Origin: Telmatospirillum sp. J64-1
GTDB lineage: Bacteria > Pseudomonadota > Alphaproteobacteria > Rhodospirillales > Magnetospirillaceae
Assembly: GCF_006980715.1 (NCBI RefSeq)
Contig: NZ_SBHN01000008.1
Coordinates: forward strand, 124,001-188,000
DNA length: 64,000 nucleotides
Reading direction: 5' to 3'
A program made the position numbers and the translations under genes. Every line of letters begins with the position of its first letter. Positions within the stretch are counted from its first letter, which is position 1. The notes beneath the pieces are model-generated. The model was not told the origin of the DNA. It saw only the letters and a list, made by a program, of their open reading frames with translations, and did not search any database. Of the stretch, positions 34,931 through 44,017 are shown one piece after another.

Positions 34931-36391
34931 TTATCCCTCTCCCTTGCGCCGGGTCAGGGCCGAAAGGATAATCTCGTCGCGCCCATAGATATCCTCGCGG
35001 AACTGGACCCGTCCGTCTTCATCCACCCAGGCGGTCCAGTAGAATAGATAGACGGCAATGGGCTGGCGCGGCTTGAGCCAGCGCGTCTTGCCCTCGCCGA
35101 TCAGGGCATGCAGGCTTTCCGACGTCCACTTCTCCGGCTGGTCCAAGGCCATCGCCGCCAGTTCCACAGGCTTCTCCACCCGCACACAGCCATGGCTCAA
35201 GGCCCGCTCGTCCAAAGCGAATTCATGACGCTCGGGCGTGTCGTGCAGGAAGATGCTGCCGCCATCCTTCATGTGGAACTTGATCTGCCCCAGCGAATTG
35301 TCGGGGCCGGGCTCCTGGCGGATGCGATAGGGAAAATTGCCCGCCTCGAAGCTGTTCCAGTCGATGGGCGTCATGATCGGGCTGAGGTTCCGGCGGTCCA
35401 GGACGCTCATGTTGTTGGCGGCCAGGAAGAAGGGGTCCTTGCGGACTTCCGGCAGGATTTCCCGCGCGGTGATGCTGTCGGGCACGAACCAGGGCGGATT
35501 GACCACGATATATTCCAGCTCGCCGATCAGGCTGGGAGTCGGCGTCTCGGGATGGCCCACCACGCTGCGCATGGACAGCAGGGTCGTGCCGTGGTCGATC
35601 AGGCGGACGGTGGCGTCGGTGATATGGGCCTCGATGCGCAAGGGCTCGAAATGGCGCGGCAGCCAGCGCCAGCGTTCCAGATTGGCGGTGATCTGCGCGA
35701 TGCGCTGTTCCACCGGGATGTTGAGGGCGGCAAGGCTGCGCGGCCCCAACTGGCCGTCCGGCGGCAGGCCGTGCCGCGCCTGGAAGGATTTCAGCGCCGC
35801 CAGGGTGGCCGTGTCCAGGGTCGGGCCGCCGCCGGCATCGGCGGACAGGTCGCCGGTCAGGCGCAGTCTTTCGCGCAGCAGGTCCAGGCGCGGATCGGCG
35901 GTGCCGAGGCGCAAGGGCGGGCCGTCGGGTATCTGCGGCCAGCCGCCATTTTCGGCGATCTGCTGATAGCCGATCAGGCTCTGGCGCAGCAGGCGGTAGC
36001 CCTCATGGGGCGGCGCCAGCTGGTTCAGGGCCTCGGCCAGGACGTCCCCGCCCATGGCGGCGGCGGCAAGCAGGCGGTTGGGGTCCAAGGGGGAAGGGGA
36101 AATGCGCCAGTCTTCGCGCTCATGGGGCCGCACCCGGCCTTGGGACAGATCGGCGGCATAGGTCAGCAGGGCCGTTTCCAGCGCCGTCTCGCGCGCAGCG
36201 CTCCACTCCGGCGGCAGCGGATAATCCTGTGGGTTCAGACCGTCCATCGACGCGTTGGACAAGGTGTCGGCCAGGCGCTGGACGGTCGTCTCGTTCCAGA
36301 CGGAGGGCGGCGGTACCGCCTGCTCGGCTGCCGTGGCCAGGCTGGGGACGGCGAACAAGGCGAGCAGGAGGGGTAGGCGTGGAAATGGCAC
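34931..36391 (-). CDS. L,D-transpeptidase, YcbB type
   Basis: This is a 486-residue protein with a signal peptide (PFPRLPLLLALFAVPSLATA). A peptidoglycan-binding domain (TLAALKSFQARHGLPPDGQ, about residues 218-236) is followed by a YkuD catalytic domain with the catalytic Cys in SHGCVRV and His in FLHDTPERHEFA. It makes 3-3 crosslinks in the periplasm. I propose GTG at 36391 (GAGGA eight bases upstream) rather than the TTG at 36424, because it yields a compact signal peptide. Confidence 0.85.
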   Translation of the reverse strand: MPFPRLPLLLALFAVPSLATAAEQAVPPPSVWNETTVQRLADTLSNASMDGLNPQDYPLPPEWSAARETALETALLTYAADLSQGRVRPHEREDWRISPSPLDPNRLLAAAAMGGDVLAEALNQLAPPHEGYRLLRQSLIGYQQIAENGGWPQIPDGPPLRLGTADPRLDLLRERLRLTGDLSADAGGGPTLDTATLAALKSFQARHGLPPDGQLGPRSLAALNIPVEQRIAQITANLERWRWLPRHFEPLRIEAHITDATVRLIDHGTTLLSMRSVVGHPETPTPSLIGELEYIVVNPPWFVPDSITAREILPEVRKDPFFLAANNMSVLDRRNLSPIMTPIDWNSFEAGNFPYRIRQEPGPDNSLGQIKFHMKDGGSIFLHDTPERHEFALDERALSHGCVRVEKPVELAAMALDQPEKWTSESLHALIGEGKTRWLKPRQPIAVYLFYWTAWVDEDGRVQFREDIYGRDEIILSALTRRKGEG

Positions 36392-36536
36392 AGGCGGTGT
36401 CCTCGACTTGACGAATTCCGTCAACGAGGCTAAGCGCCGCTCCCCGACTTGGACCAGCGGGCAAAGGGCAGGCCATCGGGTATTCTGGCTTACCCCTTTT
36501 TCGTATCCGCTTTTCCGCTGGTCCGCGGGAGAGGTC

Positions 36537-36959
36537 TCAGCCCTGCTGCCAGGGCAGGCCCGAGGCCTTCCAGCCGGCGAGGCGGCCGCGATGCTTCTGC
36601 TCGTCGAGCGGGCCTTCGAAACCGCCGCTGATATTGTAGCAGCGGGCGAAGCCCTGGGCGGTCATGGCCTGGGCGGCGGCAAGCGAACGGACGCCGCTGC
36701 GGCACAGGAAAAGCACCGGCTGGTCGGGGCCAATCCCATTGGCCTTCAGTTCCTCGGCGAAGGCGGGATTCTGGGCCATGGTCGGGAAGACCTGCCATTG
36801 CACCAGCACCGGCTTGCGCCCCAGTTCCGTCAGGTCGGGCAGGCCCACGTAATTCCATTCCGGCTGGCTGCGCACGTCCACCAGCACGGCGCCGGTTTCC
36901 TCTTGCAGCATCTTCCAGGCTTCTTCCGGCGTCACGTCGCCCGCATATCCTGTCGCCAT
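36537..36959 (-). CDS. Single-domain rhodanese-like protein
   Basis: The 140-residue protein has one rhodanese domain. DVRSQPEWNYVGLPD is the substrate-side motif and LFLCRSGVRS holds the active-site Cys in a CRSGVR loop typical of thiosulfate sulfurtransferases. There is no signal peptide. It may donate sulfur or detoxify cyanide. I chose the ATG at 36959 because GGGAGAAACCAGG precedes it. Confidence 0.87.
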   Translation of the reverse strand: MATGYAGDVTPEEAWKMLQEETGAVLVDVRSQPEWNYVGLPDLTELGRKPVLVQWQVFPTMAQNPAFAEELKANGIGPDQPVLFLCRSGVRSLAAAQAMTAQGFARCYNISGGFEGPLDEQKHRGRLAGWKASGLPWQQG

Positions 36960-37047
36960 CCTGGTTTCTCCCGGCATTCGCGTTCAAAAAGGGTCCGGCA
37001 TGTAATGCACATTTACCCCCCTGAATCAAGGAAGGGGGGAAGGTCGG

Positions 37048-37076
37048 GGCGGGGCCGCTTCCGCTCCGGCCCCGCC
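37048..37076 (-). terminator. Hairpin after the alpha/beta-hydrolase gene
   Basis: GGCGGGGCC (37048-37056) pairs with GGCCCCGCC (37068-37076) five bases beyond the stop codon. The downstream minus strand is pyrimidine-rich but has no clean T-run. Confidence 0.5.
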
Positions 37077-37080
37077 TCGC

Positions 37081-37842
37081 TCAGGCATGGGCCTGCATGT
37101 AGGACTGAATTTCCTGGGCCAGCCATACGGGGATTTCCTGCATGGGATAATGGCCGCTGTTGGACATCACCTCGATTTCCGCGTTGGGAAACCATTTCAT
37201 GACGGTGTTCCACATCAGGTCGGCCGACATGGCGGGGTCGTTGTCGCCGACCAGCACCTTGATCGGAAGTTCACAGCCGTCCACGTCCTCGGCGAAATCG
37301 GTGCCCATCCAGGCTTCGAAATAGCCGCGATGGGCTTCCGGCGTGGTGGTGGCGAAGGACCGTTCCACCATTCTCTTCTCCCACATCCGCCCCAGGCGCT
37401 GGCCGGTGGTGAAGGACAGGATCGTGCCGCGGGCTTCGGCGCTGTCGGCGGCGCTGCGGAACAGGATCAGCGTGTCCTCGTCCATGGGATAGCCATTGGC
37501 CGGAACCGGCGTCAGCGCCACCACGCTCTTCAGCCTTTCGGGGAAATAGGCCGCCAGCCACTGCACCGCCATGCCGCCCATGGAATGGCCGACGGCATGG
37601 AAGCGGTCCCATCCCAGTTGATCGGCCAGCTGGACGGCATCGTCGCAGATTTCGGCAATGGAATATTCGCCTTTCATGTCGCGCGATGCGCCATAGCCCC
37701 GGTAATCGATGAAGGCGAAGGTGAAGGCATCCTCGTCCAGGAAGGGAAACACCGGCTCGAAAGCACTGTGGTCGCCCATCCAGCCATGCAGGATGATAAC
37801 TTTTTCCGGCCCTTTCCCAAGAATCCTGTGACCGATGGTCAT
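37081..37842 (-). CDS. Alpha/beta-fold hydrolase
   Basis: The 253-residue cytosolic hydrolase has ILHGWMGDHSAF (oxyanion hole), GHSMGGMAVQW (nucleophile Ser), GDNDPAM (acid) and a late His in NSGHYPMQE. The family includes esterases, haloalkane dehalogenases and lactonases; the substrate cannot be named. Confidence 0.87.
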   Translation of the reverse strand: MTIGHRILGKGPEKVIILHGWMGDHSAFEPVFPFLDEDAFTFAFIDYRGYGASRDMKGEYSIAEICDDAVQLADQLGWDRFHAVGHSMGGMAVQWLAAYFPERLKSVVALTPVPANGYPMDEDTLILFRSAADSAEARGTILSFTTGQRLGRMWEKRMVERSFATTTPEAHRGYFEAWMGTDFAEDVDGCELPIKVLVGDNDPAMSADLMWNTVMKWFPNAEIEVMSNSGHYPMQEIPVWLAQEIQSYMQAHA

Positions 37843-38017
37843 GGCTCCTCTCCGTCCGAATTTGTCATTGGCCAGAAGACCTTAGCACGTGCAATACGAT
37901 TCGCCCACCCGCCCCGAAAGGGGTAGTCGCCCGGGATCGGGCCGTTCGGCAGGGGAGGATGCACCATTTTAGAGGAATGTCTGGTCAAGCCCGGCCAGTC
38001 TGGCTATGTGAAAGGGG

Positions 38018-38104
38018 ATGCTTGATGAAATCGCGCTATCGAACGAGGAAGACCTGATGCTGGTGCATGAACAGGCCGGGAAACCGGCGAAGGGTGCGGC
38101 GTGA
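38018..38104 (+). CDS. Possible 28-aa leader peptide coupled to the flavin reductase gene
   Basis: The frame encodes MLDEIALSNEEDLMLVHEQA and eight more residues. AAAGGGG is adjacent to the ATG, and its TGA stop overlaps the GTG start of the next gene as GTGA. It could couple translation. Neither composition nor conservation can be tested here, so support is modest. Confidence 0.35.
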   Translation: MLDEIALSNEEDLMLVHEQAGKPAKGAA

Positions 38105-38640
38105 GCGGAGCCAGAATTCTGAAATCCGCCGGCAATGTGGGCGCAGGTCATGCGCCGCAATCCTTCGACGGCCGTGCCTTTAGGCGGGCTTTGGGTGGTT
38201 TCGCCACCGGCGTCACGGTGGTCACCGCCCGCTCTGCCGATGGCGTGCGCGTCGGCATGACGGTCAGTTCCTTCAATTCCGTCTCGCTGGAGCCGCCGCT
38301 GGTGCTGTGGAGCATTTCTCGCAGCAGCCCCAGTTTCCCGGTCTTCCGCGAGGTGGAATTCTGGTGCGTCAATGTGCTGGCCGCCGACCAGGCCGCGCTT
38401 TCCAACCATTTCGCCACGCCGTCCGCGGACAAGTTCGCCGGTCTGGACTTCGACGAGGGCCTGGGCGGCGCGCCGGTGCTGGAAGGCACGGTGGCGCGTT
38501 TCGAATGCCGCAGCTACCGCCATTACGATGGCGGCGATCACCTGATCATGGTCGGGCAGGTGGAACGCTTCGAGCGATGGGAACGTCCGCCCCTGGTCTT
38601 CTCCAGCGGGGCCTATTGCGATATCGCACCACGCTCCTGA
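38101..38640 (+). CDS. Flavin reductase-like FMN-binding protein
   Basis: The 179-residue protein has the flavin reductase domain core (FRRALGGFATGVTVVTARS, then VGMTVSSFNSVSLEPPLVL) and the HYDGGDHLIMVGQVE C-terminal motif. Members reduce FMN/FAD with NAD(P)H for a partner monooxygenase. No monooxygenase is adjacent. The start is GTG at 38101, since a stop lies just upstream in frame. Confidence 0.87.
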   Translation: MSGARILKSAGNVGAGHAPQSFDGRAFRRALGGFATGVTVVTARSADGVRVGMTVSSFNSVSLEPPLVLWSISRSSPSFPVFREVEFWCVNVLAADQAALSNHFATPSADKFAGLDFDEGLGGAPVLEGTVARFECRSYRHYDGGDHLIMVGQVERFERWERPPLVFSSGAYCDIAPRS

Positions 38641-38799
38641 CCCTTTCTTTCTAGATGTTGTTATTGTGCATGCGCGGGATAGCTATATCCTGTTTAAGGT
38701 GATTCCCTGATTTGTATGAAGAATAACAATCGGGAGAAGACGTAAGGCCGAGATCTTGCTACCCTCTGGTCAAAAGCTCTAAGACCTTTGGGAACGGCC

Positions 38800-39129
38800 A
38801 TGGAAAGTGCTGCGATCTCCCTTCGCGTTCCGCCCGCCGGCGGGGCGCGATTTAGGCGGGAACGCGTCTGCGAGACTCATCGCGGCGATGTTTCCGATTG
38901 TGGTTGCCAGGATTGCACGCGGCAGCCGGATTGCCGGTCTGATCCGGCCGACCTGCCGTCCTGCCTCCGTCTTCAGGAGGAGGATGAAAAGGACGAGAGG
39001 AAGGAAGCCGAGCCTTCCTGTCCCAGTTGCCGCGGCACGGCCGTCATGATGGTGATCGAGCATCAGGGCGAGAAGCTGTACTGGTGCCAGAACTGCTATC
39101 GCGTCCATATCGGTCTGGTGCAGGATTAA
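38800..39129 (+). CDS. Cysteine-rich zinc-ribbon protein, 109 aa
   Basis: I do not recognise the family. The C-terminal 40 residues hold a CPSC...CQNC ribbon (SCPSCRGTAVMMVIEHQ then YWCQNCYRVH). The N-terminal half has a second Cys cluster (CETH, CGCQDC, CRSDP). The middle is Glu/Asp/Lys-rich. The stop overlaps the stop of the convergent MFS gene. The N-terminal portion may be over-extended, because no strong ribosome site precedes the ATG at 38800. Confidence 0.5.
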   Translation: MESAAISLRVPPAGGARFRRERVCETHRGDVSDCGCQDCTRQPDCRSDPADLPSCLRLQEEDEKDERKEAEPSCPSCRGTAVMMVIEHQGEKLYWCQNCYRVHIGLVQD

Positions 39130-40286
39130 AGCACCAGTTCCTCGCCCTGCCAGCGGCGCATCAGGCGCCAGGCCATCGCCACCGCCAGCACCGAGATCGC
39201 CGCCATGACCAGGAAGGACGCTCCGCCGAAAGCGGCATAGAGCGGTCCGGCGGCGAGCATGGCAAGGCCCGAGGCAACGCCGGTGGTGATGGAGTAATAA
39301 AGGCTTTGGGCGCGGGCCGAGACGGCGCGGGGCGCGGCCTGGACCAGGAAATGCATGGCTGCCAGATGCCCGGCACCGAAGGTGGCGGCATGCAGAAGCT
39401 GGGCTGCGGCCAAGGCGACGGGGTCGGTGGTCAGGCCCAGCACGCCCCAGCGCAGCACGCATCCCAGCGCCGAAACGATCAGCAGCGGCCCGATTCCCAT
39501 CCTGCGCAGCAATGCGCCGGAAAAGGCGAAGAGCAGGATTTCCGCCAGCACGCCCTCGGCCCAGAGCAGGCCGATCAGGTCGGTGGATAGCCCCGCCTGA
39601 CGCCAATGCAGGGTGGCGAAGCCGTAATAGGCCATGTGGCTCATCTGGATCAGGCTGGTCGCTGCCAGGAAAGTCAGGAAGGCCGGGTGGCGCAGCAGGC
39701 GCCAGAGCAGGCCTTTCTCCGCCGGTTTCCCGTCCTGCCGCGCCGTGCGTTCCATATCGGGCAGGAACAGGCAGAAGACCAGCAGCACCATCAGGCTGGC
39801 AACCACCAGCCACAGCACGATATCGGCCTCCACCCGTTCGAGAATGGCCCCGCCCGAAATGGAGGCGAGGATGAAGGCGACCGATCCCCACAGGCGGATG
39901 CGGCCGTAATCCAGGCCGTGGCGCTTGGCCTGCAGCAGGGTCAGGTTGTCGCCCAAAGGCATCAGCGAGGTGACCAGGACCGTCGTGATCACGGTCAGCA
40001 GCAGAAAGGACCAGAAGCCCGAAGCCGGCAGGAACAGCAGATAGGCCAGGATGCCGCCCAGGCAGAGCAGGATCATGGGCTTCTTGCGGTCGCCCCGCCG
40101 GTCCACCAGGGCGCCGATCAGCGGGTTGCCCAGCTTGGCGGCATAGGCGGCGGCCAGCAGCATGCCGATCTCCGCCGCGCCCATGCCCTGGGCTTCCAGC
40201 CAGACCGGCCAATAGGGCAGGGTGATGCCCATGAACAGGAACATGCCGACATAGTAAAGGGCAAGGCGCAGGGAGATGGTCTTCAT
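39126..40286 (-). CDS. MFS transporter, HcaT-like (copy 2)
   Basis: The 386-residue protein has 12 hydrophobic helices and the family signatures LPYWPVWLEAQG in helix 1, GALVDRRGDRKKPM in loop 2-3 and YGRIRLWGSVAFI in helix 5. It belongs to the 3-phenylpropionate/LacY-like MFS group. It is a tandem paralogue of the next gene; the ATG overlaps that gene's stop (ATGA). The substrate is unknown. Confidence 0.85.
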   Translation of the reverse strand: MKTISLRLALYYVGMFLFMGITLPYWPVWLEAQGMGAAEIGMLLAAAYAAKLGNPLIGALVDRRGDRKKPMILLCLGGILAYLLFLPASGFWSFLLLTVITTVLVTSLMPLGDNLTLLQAKRHGLDYGRIRLWGSVAFILASISGGAILERVEADIVLWLVVASLMVLLVFCLFLPDMERTARQDGKPAEKGLLWRLLRHPAFLTFLAATSLIQMSHMAYYGFATLHWRQAGLSTDLIGLLWAEGVLAEILLFAFSGALLRRMGIGPLLIVSALGCVLRWGVLGLTTDPVALAAAQLLHAATFGAGHLAAMHFLVQAAPRAVSARAQSLYYSITTGVASGLAMLAAGPLYAAFGGASFLVMAAISVLAVAMAWRLMRRWQGEELVL

Positions 40287-41476
40287 GCCAATTCCCGCCC
40301 GTCCCAGCGCCGCCACAGCAGGAGACCCGCCAGTGCGCCCAGCAGGGCGAGAAGGGCGGTGACGTGGAAGGCGCTGCCGCCGAAGGCGTCATAGACCGGC
40401 CCGGCCCCCAGCATCGCCAGTCCCGGCGCCAGCCCGGCGGTGAAGGAGGCATAAAGGCTTTGCGCCCTGGCGGTCATGGTGCGCGGGGCGGCGCGCTGGA
40501 TGAAATGCATGGCGGCGAGATGAGTCATGCCGAAGGTGGCGCAATGCAGCCAGTTCACCGCCAGGATGCCGGCGGGCGCGGTGGTCGCGCCCAGGACGGC
40601 CCAGCGGATGGCACCGGCCAGCCCGGCCAGGACGACCAGCCGGGCGATGCCGACGCGGCGGACCAGCAGGCCGGACAGAGCGAAGAGCAGCACTTCGGCG
40701 ATCACGCCCTGGCTCCAGAACAGCCCGATCATGGCCGGGGACAGCCCGGCATCGCGCCAATGCAGCGTGGCGAAGCCGTAATAGATCATGTGGCTCGTCT
40801 GGATCAGCGCGGTGGCCGCGAGGAAGAGCAGGAAGACCGGGTGCAGGGCGAGCCGGAGGAAGGATCCTTTCCCGTCCTCGCCGGGACGCGGCTTGTGCGG
40901 GGGTTCCGGGGAGAGGTCGGGCAGGGTGAGGCAGGACAGCACGACCAGCCCCAGCGCTCCGAGCAGCATCCACAGCACCCGGTCGCCGTCCGCTTGTGCC
41001 AGCACCATGCCGCCGAAGGTTGCGGCGGCGATATAGGACAGCGACCCCCACAGGCGGATGCGCCCGTAATCCAGCGCCAGCTCCCGGCTCTTGGCCATGG
41101 TCAGGGTATCGGCCAGGGGCATCATGGGCAGGATCAGGGCGGAAACCAGCAGGGTCAGGGGCAGCAGCAGCCAGAATCCTTCCGCCGGGAAGAACAGGCC
41201 GTAAGCCGCCAGCCCTGCGCCAGACATCGCCAGCAGCGGGGCTTTCCGGTCGCCCCGCGCATCGGCGATGCTGCCCGCCAGTGGATTGGCGGCGATCTTC
41301 ACGATCAGGGGCGCGGCGAGCAGGATGCCGATCTGCGCTGCCGACAGGCCCTGCGCGTTCAGCCAGACCGGCCAGTAAGGCTGATGGATGCCGAGGAACA
41401 GGAAGAAGGCGGCATAGAAGGCCGCCAGCCGCAATGGGACGGCGGAACCTTCGCCCCGCCCGGACGGATGGGCCAC
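40283..41476 (-). CDS. MFS transporter, HcaT-like (copy 1)
   Basis: The 397-residue transporter has 12 helices and repeats the signatures of the downstream copy: HQPYWPVWLNAQGLS, GSIADARGDRKAPL and YGRIRLWGSLSYI. The two clearly arose by tandem duplication. They may work as separate permeases or as a heteromer, which the sequence cannot tell. The guanylate kinase gene ends 62 bases from its start. Confidence 0.85.
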   Translation of the reverse strand: MAHPSGRGEGSAVPLRLAAFYAAFFLFLGIHQPYWPVWLNAQGLSAAQIGILLAAPLIVKIAANPLAGSIADARGDRKAPLLAMSGAGLAAYGLFFPAEGFWLLLPLTLLVSALILPMMPLADTLTMAKSRELALDYGRIRLWGSLSYIAAATFGGMVLAQADGDRVLWMLLGALGLVVLSCLTLPDLSPEPPHKPRPGEDGKGSFLRLALHPVFLLFLAATALIQTSHMIYYGFATLHWRDAGLSPAMIGLFWSQGVIAEVLLFALSGLLVRRVGIARLVVLAGLAGAIRWAVLGATTAPAGILAVNWLHCATFGMTHLAAMHFIQRAAPRTMTARAQSLYASFTAGLAPGLAMLGAGPVYDAFGGSAFHVTALLALLGALAGLLLWRRWDGRELA

Positions 41477-41537
41477 GCGCCTAAGCCCCTTCCTCGTTTT
41501 TCGGCATTTCCCTGTGCAGGGGATGTCCGGCGGGATC

Positions 41538-42194
41538 TTACTGCCCGCGCAGGCGGTTGACGAAATCGGCCAGCCCGACCTGACGCTCGCGCTTCAGCCG
41601 TTCCGCCCCCAGGATCGACCGCACCGCCGCGACCGAGGAGTCCACGTCGTGATTGACGATGATGTAGTCGTATTCGGCCCAATGGCTCATCTCGTCGGCG
41701 GCCTTGGACATGCGCTTGGCGACCACTTCCTCGGAATCCTGGGCGCGGGCGCGCAGGCGGCGCTCCAGTTCCTCGACGGTGGGGGGCAGGATGAAGATGC
41801 TGACCAGGTCGGCCCGCGCGTTATGGGCCAGTTGCTGCGTGCCCTGCCAGTCGATGTCGAACAGCACGTCCTTGCCCGAGGCCAGGGCTTCCTCGACCGG
41901 GCCGCGCGGCGTGCCGTAGTAATTGTCGAAGACGCGGGCATGTTCCAGCAAGTCGTGATTGCCGGCCAGGCGGTTGAACTCGTCCACGGTGATGAAGTGA
42001 TAATCCTTGCCGTCCACCTCGCCGGGGCGCGGCGGCCGGGTGGTGACGGAAACGGACATGGCGATGGCGCCATCGTCTTCGAGCAGGCGGCGCGAGATGG
42101 TGGTCTTGCCGGCGCCCGAGGGAGAGGACAGGACCAGCATGAGGCCACGCCGACGGATGGGAGTGATGGAGGTCATGGAAGGCATCGCGCTCAT
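41538..42194 (-). CDS. gmk: Guanylate kinase
   Basis: The 218-residue protein has P loop SSPSGAGKTT, the GMP-binding segment SVTTRPPRPGEVDGKDYHF, and FDIDWQGTQQL. It phosphorylates GMP to GDP. It lies eight bases after yicC, the usual pairing in alphaproteobacteria. The N-terminal 20 residues before the conserved core are slightly long, and the true start may be the internal Met19. Confidence 0.95.
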   Translation of the reverse strand: MSAMPSMTSITPIRRRGLMLVLSSPSGAGKTTISRRLLEDDGAIAMSVSVTTRPPRPGEVDGKDYHFITVDEFNRLAGNHDLLEHARVFDNYYGTPRGPVEEALASGKDVLFDIDWQGTQQLAHNARADLVSIFILPPTVEELERRLRARAQDSEEVVAKRMSKAADEMSHWAEYDYIIVNHDVDSSVAAVRSILGAERLKRERQVGLADFVNRLRGQ

Positions 42195-42202
42195 GGCTTG
42201 GG

Positions 42203-43093
42203 TTATTCGATATTCTGTACTTGCTCGCGGAACTGCTCGATCACGGCCTTGAGGTCGAGGCCGATGCGGGTCAGCTCCACATCCCCGGATTTCGAGCAGA
42301 GGGTGTTGGCTTCACGGTTGAATTCCTGGCACAGGAAGTCGATGCGCCGCCCCACGGCCCCGCCCCCGGCCAGCAATTCCCGCGCCGCCTGGACATGGGC
42401 GACAAGGCGGTCCAGTTCCTCGCGCACATCGCCCTTGGCGGCCAGCAGGGCGGCTTCCTGGGCGATACGTTCCTCGGGCAGCGCCGGAACGGCGTCGAGC
42501 AATTGCGCAAGCTGGGTGCGCAGGCGCTCGCGGATGGCATCGACCCGTAGCGAGGCGCAGCCTTCGGCGGCGGTCTTCAGTTCCATGATCCGGTCGATTT
42601 GGCCGTTCAGCACCTCGGCGAGGCGGCGGCCTTCGGCTTCGCGCATGGCGGCCAGGGCGTCCAGCGCTTCCATCAAGGTTCTGGCGACGGCGGCTTCGCG
42701 GGTGGCGCGCTCTTCCTCGGTCTCCTCGGCCTCGACCGGTTCGATGACGCCACGGATGGTCAGCAGGCCGTCCAGGCGCGGCGCGGCCACGTCGGGCAGC
42801 TTGTCCTCCATGTCGCGCACCAGGCCCAGAAGCTGGTCGAGCAGGGCGTGATTGACGCGCACGCCGCCTTGCTCGCCTTGATGCTGGACGGTCAGGGTCA
42901 GGGAGATGTTGCCGCGCTTGAAGCGCTTGGACACGGCTTCGCGGGCAGGAATTTCCAGGGCATCCCATCCCGGCGGCAGGCGCAGGCGCACATCCAGCCC
43001 CTTGCCGTTGACGCTTTTTGCTTCCCAGGTCCAGGCGGTGGTTTCGTCCCGACCCTGGGCGCGCGCGAAACCGGTCATGCTGGCAATAGACAA
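42203..43093 (-). CDS. yicC: YicC-family endoribonuclease
   Basis: The 296-residue protein has the N-terminal SMTGFARAQG motif and C-terminal VGRRIDFLCQEFNREANTL with the conserved Glu-rich stretch, as in YicC/YloC RNases. I propose TTG at 43093, behind AAGGGAAG; the next in-frame ATG (43078) would give MTGFARA. In enterobacteria YicC affects stationary-phase survival and small-RNA decay. Confidence 0.9.
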   Translation of the reverse strand: MSIASMTGFARAQGRDETTAWTWEAKSVNGKGLDVRLRLPPGWDALEIPAREAVSKRFKRGNISLTLTVQHQGEQGGVRVNHALLDQLLGLVRDMEDKLPDVAAPRLDGLLTIRGVIEPVEAEETEEERATREAAVARTLMEALDALAAMREAEGRRLAEVLNGQIDRIMELKTAAEGCASLRVDAIRERLRTQLAQLLDAVPALPEERIAQEAALLAAKGDVREELDRLVAHVQAARELLAGGGAVGRRIDFLCQEFNREANTLCSKSGDVELTRIGLDLKAVIEQFREQVQNIE

Positions 43094-43198
43094 GGGCAAC
43101 TTCCCTTCGGGCTTTGAAATATGCTGTTTTATAGCCCGCCCTTTGGCAGGCAACAACCTTCCTTCCCCTGCCAATGGTGGGAGGCTATCTTTGGTTCC

Positions 43199-43954
43199 AT
43201 GACTAGTATCCTGATCACGGGCGCATCCAGCGGCATCGGCCGCGCGATGGCCCTGGACTATGCCGCGCCGGGGGTGTTCCTGGCGCTGACCGGGCGGGCA
43301 AGCGACCGCCTGCAACAGGTGGCCGAGCAATGCCGGGCAAAGGGGGCCGAGGTCGAGGCCATCGTCATCGACGTCGCCAGCCGCGACGTGATGGAGGGCT
43401 TCGTGGTTGAGCTAGATGCCCGCCGTCCGCTCGACCTGGTGATCGCCAATGCCGGTATTTCGGGCGGCACCGCAGGGGGAGGGGAGGATGCCGAGCAGAC
43501 CCGCGCCATTTTCGCCGTCAACCTGGACGGCGTACTGAATACGGTCCTGCCCGTGCTGCCCGCCATGCGCCAGCGCAGGCGTGGCCAGATCGCATTGGTT
43601 TCCTCGCTGGCCGCCTATCGCGGCTGGCCCGGCGCTCCGGCCTATTGTGCCAGCAAGGCGGCGGTGAAGACCTGGGGCGAGGCCCTGCGCGGCTGGCTGG
43701 CGCCCGAAGGCATCCGCGTCTCGGTCATCTGCCCCGGCTTCGTGGAAAGCCGCATCACCGATGCCAATGATTTCCGCATGCCGCTGTTGATGCCCGCCGA
43801 CCGCGCGGCCCGCATCATCCGCCGGGGCCTGGAGAAGAACCGCGCCCGCATCGCCTTTCCCTGGCCCACCGCCTTCGCCGCCTGGAGCGCAGGCGCCATG
43901 CCGGCGGCCCTGAGCGATATCATCGGCCGGATGCTGCCGAAGAAAGGGGGATAA
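43199..43954 (+). CDS. Short-chain dehydrogenase/reductase
   Basis: The 251-residue protein has the NAD(P)-binding motif TGASSGIG, the NAG motif in IANAGISGG and the catalytic YCASK (Tyr-x-x-x-Lys) following a catalytic Ser in ALVSSLAAY. It belongs to the classical SDRs. The substrate is unknown. The ATG at 43199 starts the core; the longer frame adds non-conserved sequence. Confidence 0.9.
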   Translation: MTSILITGASSGIGRAMALDYAAPGVFLALTGRASDRLQQVAEQCRAKGAEVEAIVIDVASRDVMEGFVVELDARRPLDLVIANAGISGGTAGGGEDAEQTRAIFAVNLDGVLNTVLPVLPAMRQRRRGQIALVSSLAAYRGWPGAPAYCASKAAVKTWGEALRGWLAPEGIRVSVICPGFVESRITDANDFRMPLLMPADRAARIIRRGLEKNRARIAFPWPTAFAAWSAGAMPAALSDIIGRMLPKKGG

Positions 43955-43987
43955 CGCCGTGCGCCTCGGGACAGGGGCGCCGGACAT

Positions 43988-44017
43988 AAAAAAAGCCCCC
44001 GGGGAGAACCCCGGGGG
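43988..44017 (-). terminator. Strong intrinsic terminator (minus strand)
   Basis: CCCCCGGGG/CCCCGGGGG around a four-base loop is followed on the minus strand by TTTTTTT. On the plus strand no T-run follows, so it acts leftward, ending the candidate sRNA or lysR transcript. Confidence 0.85.
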
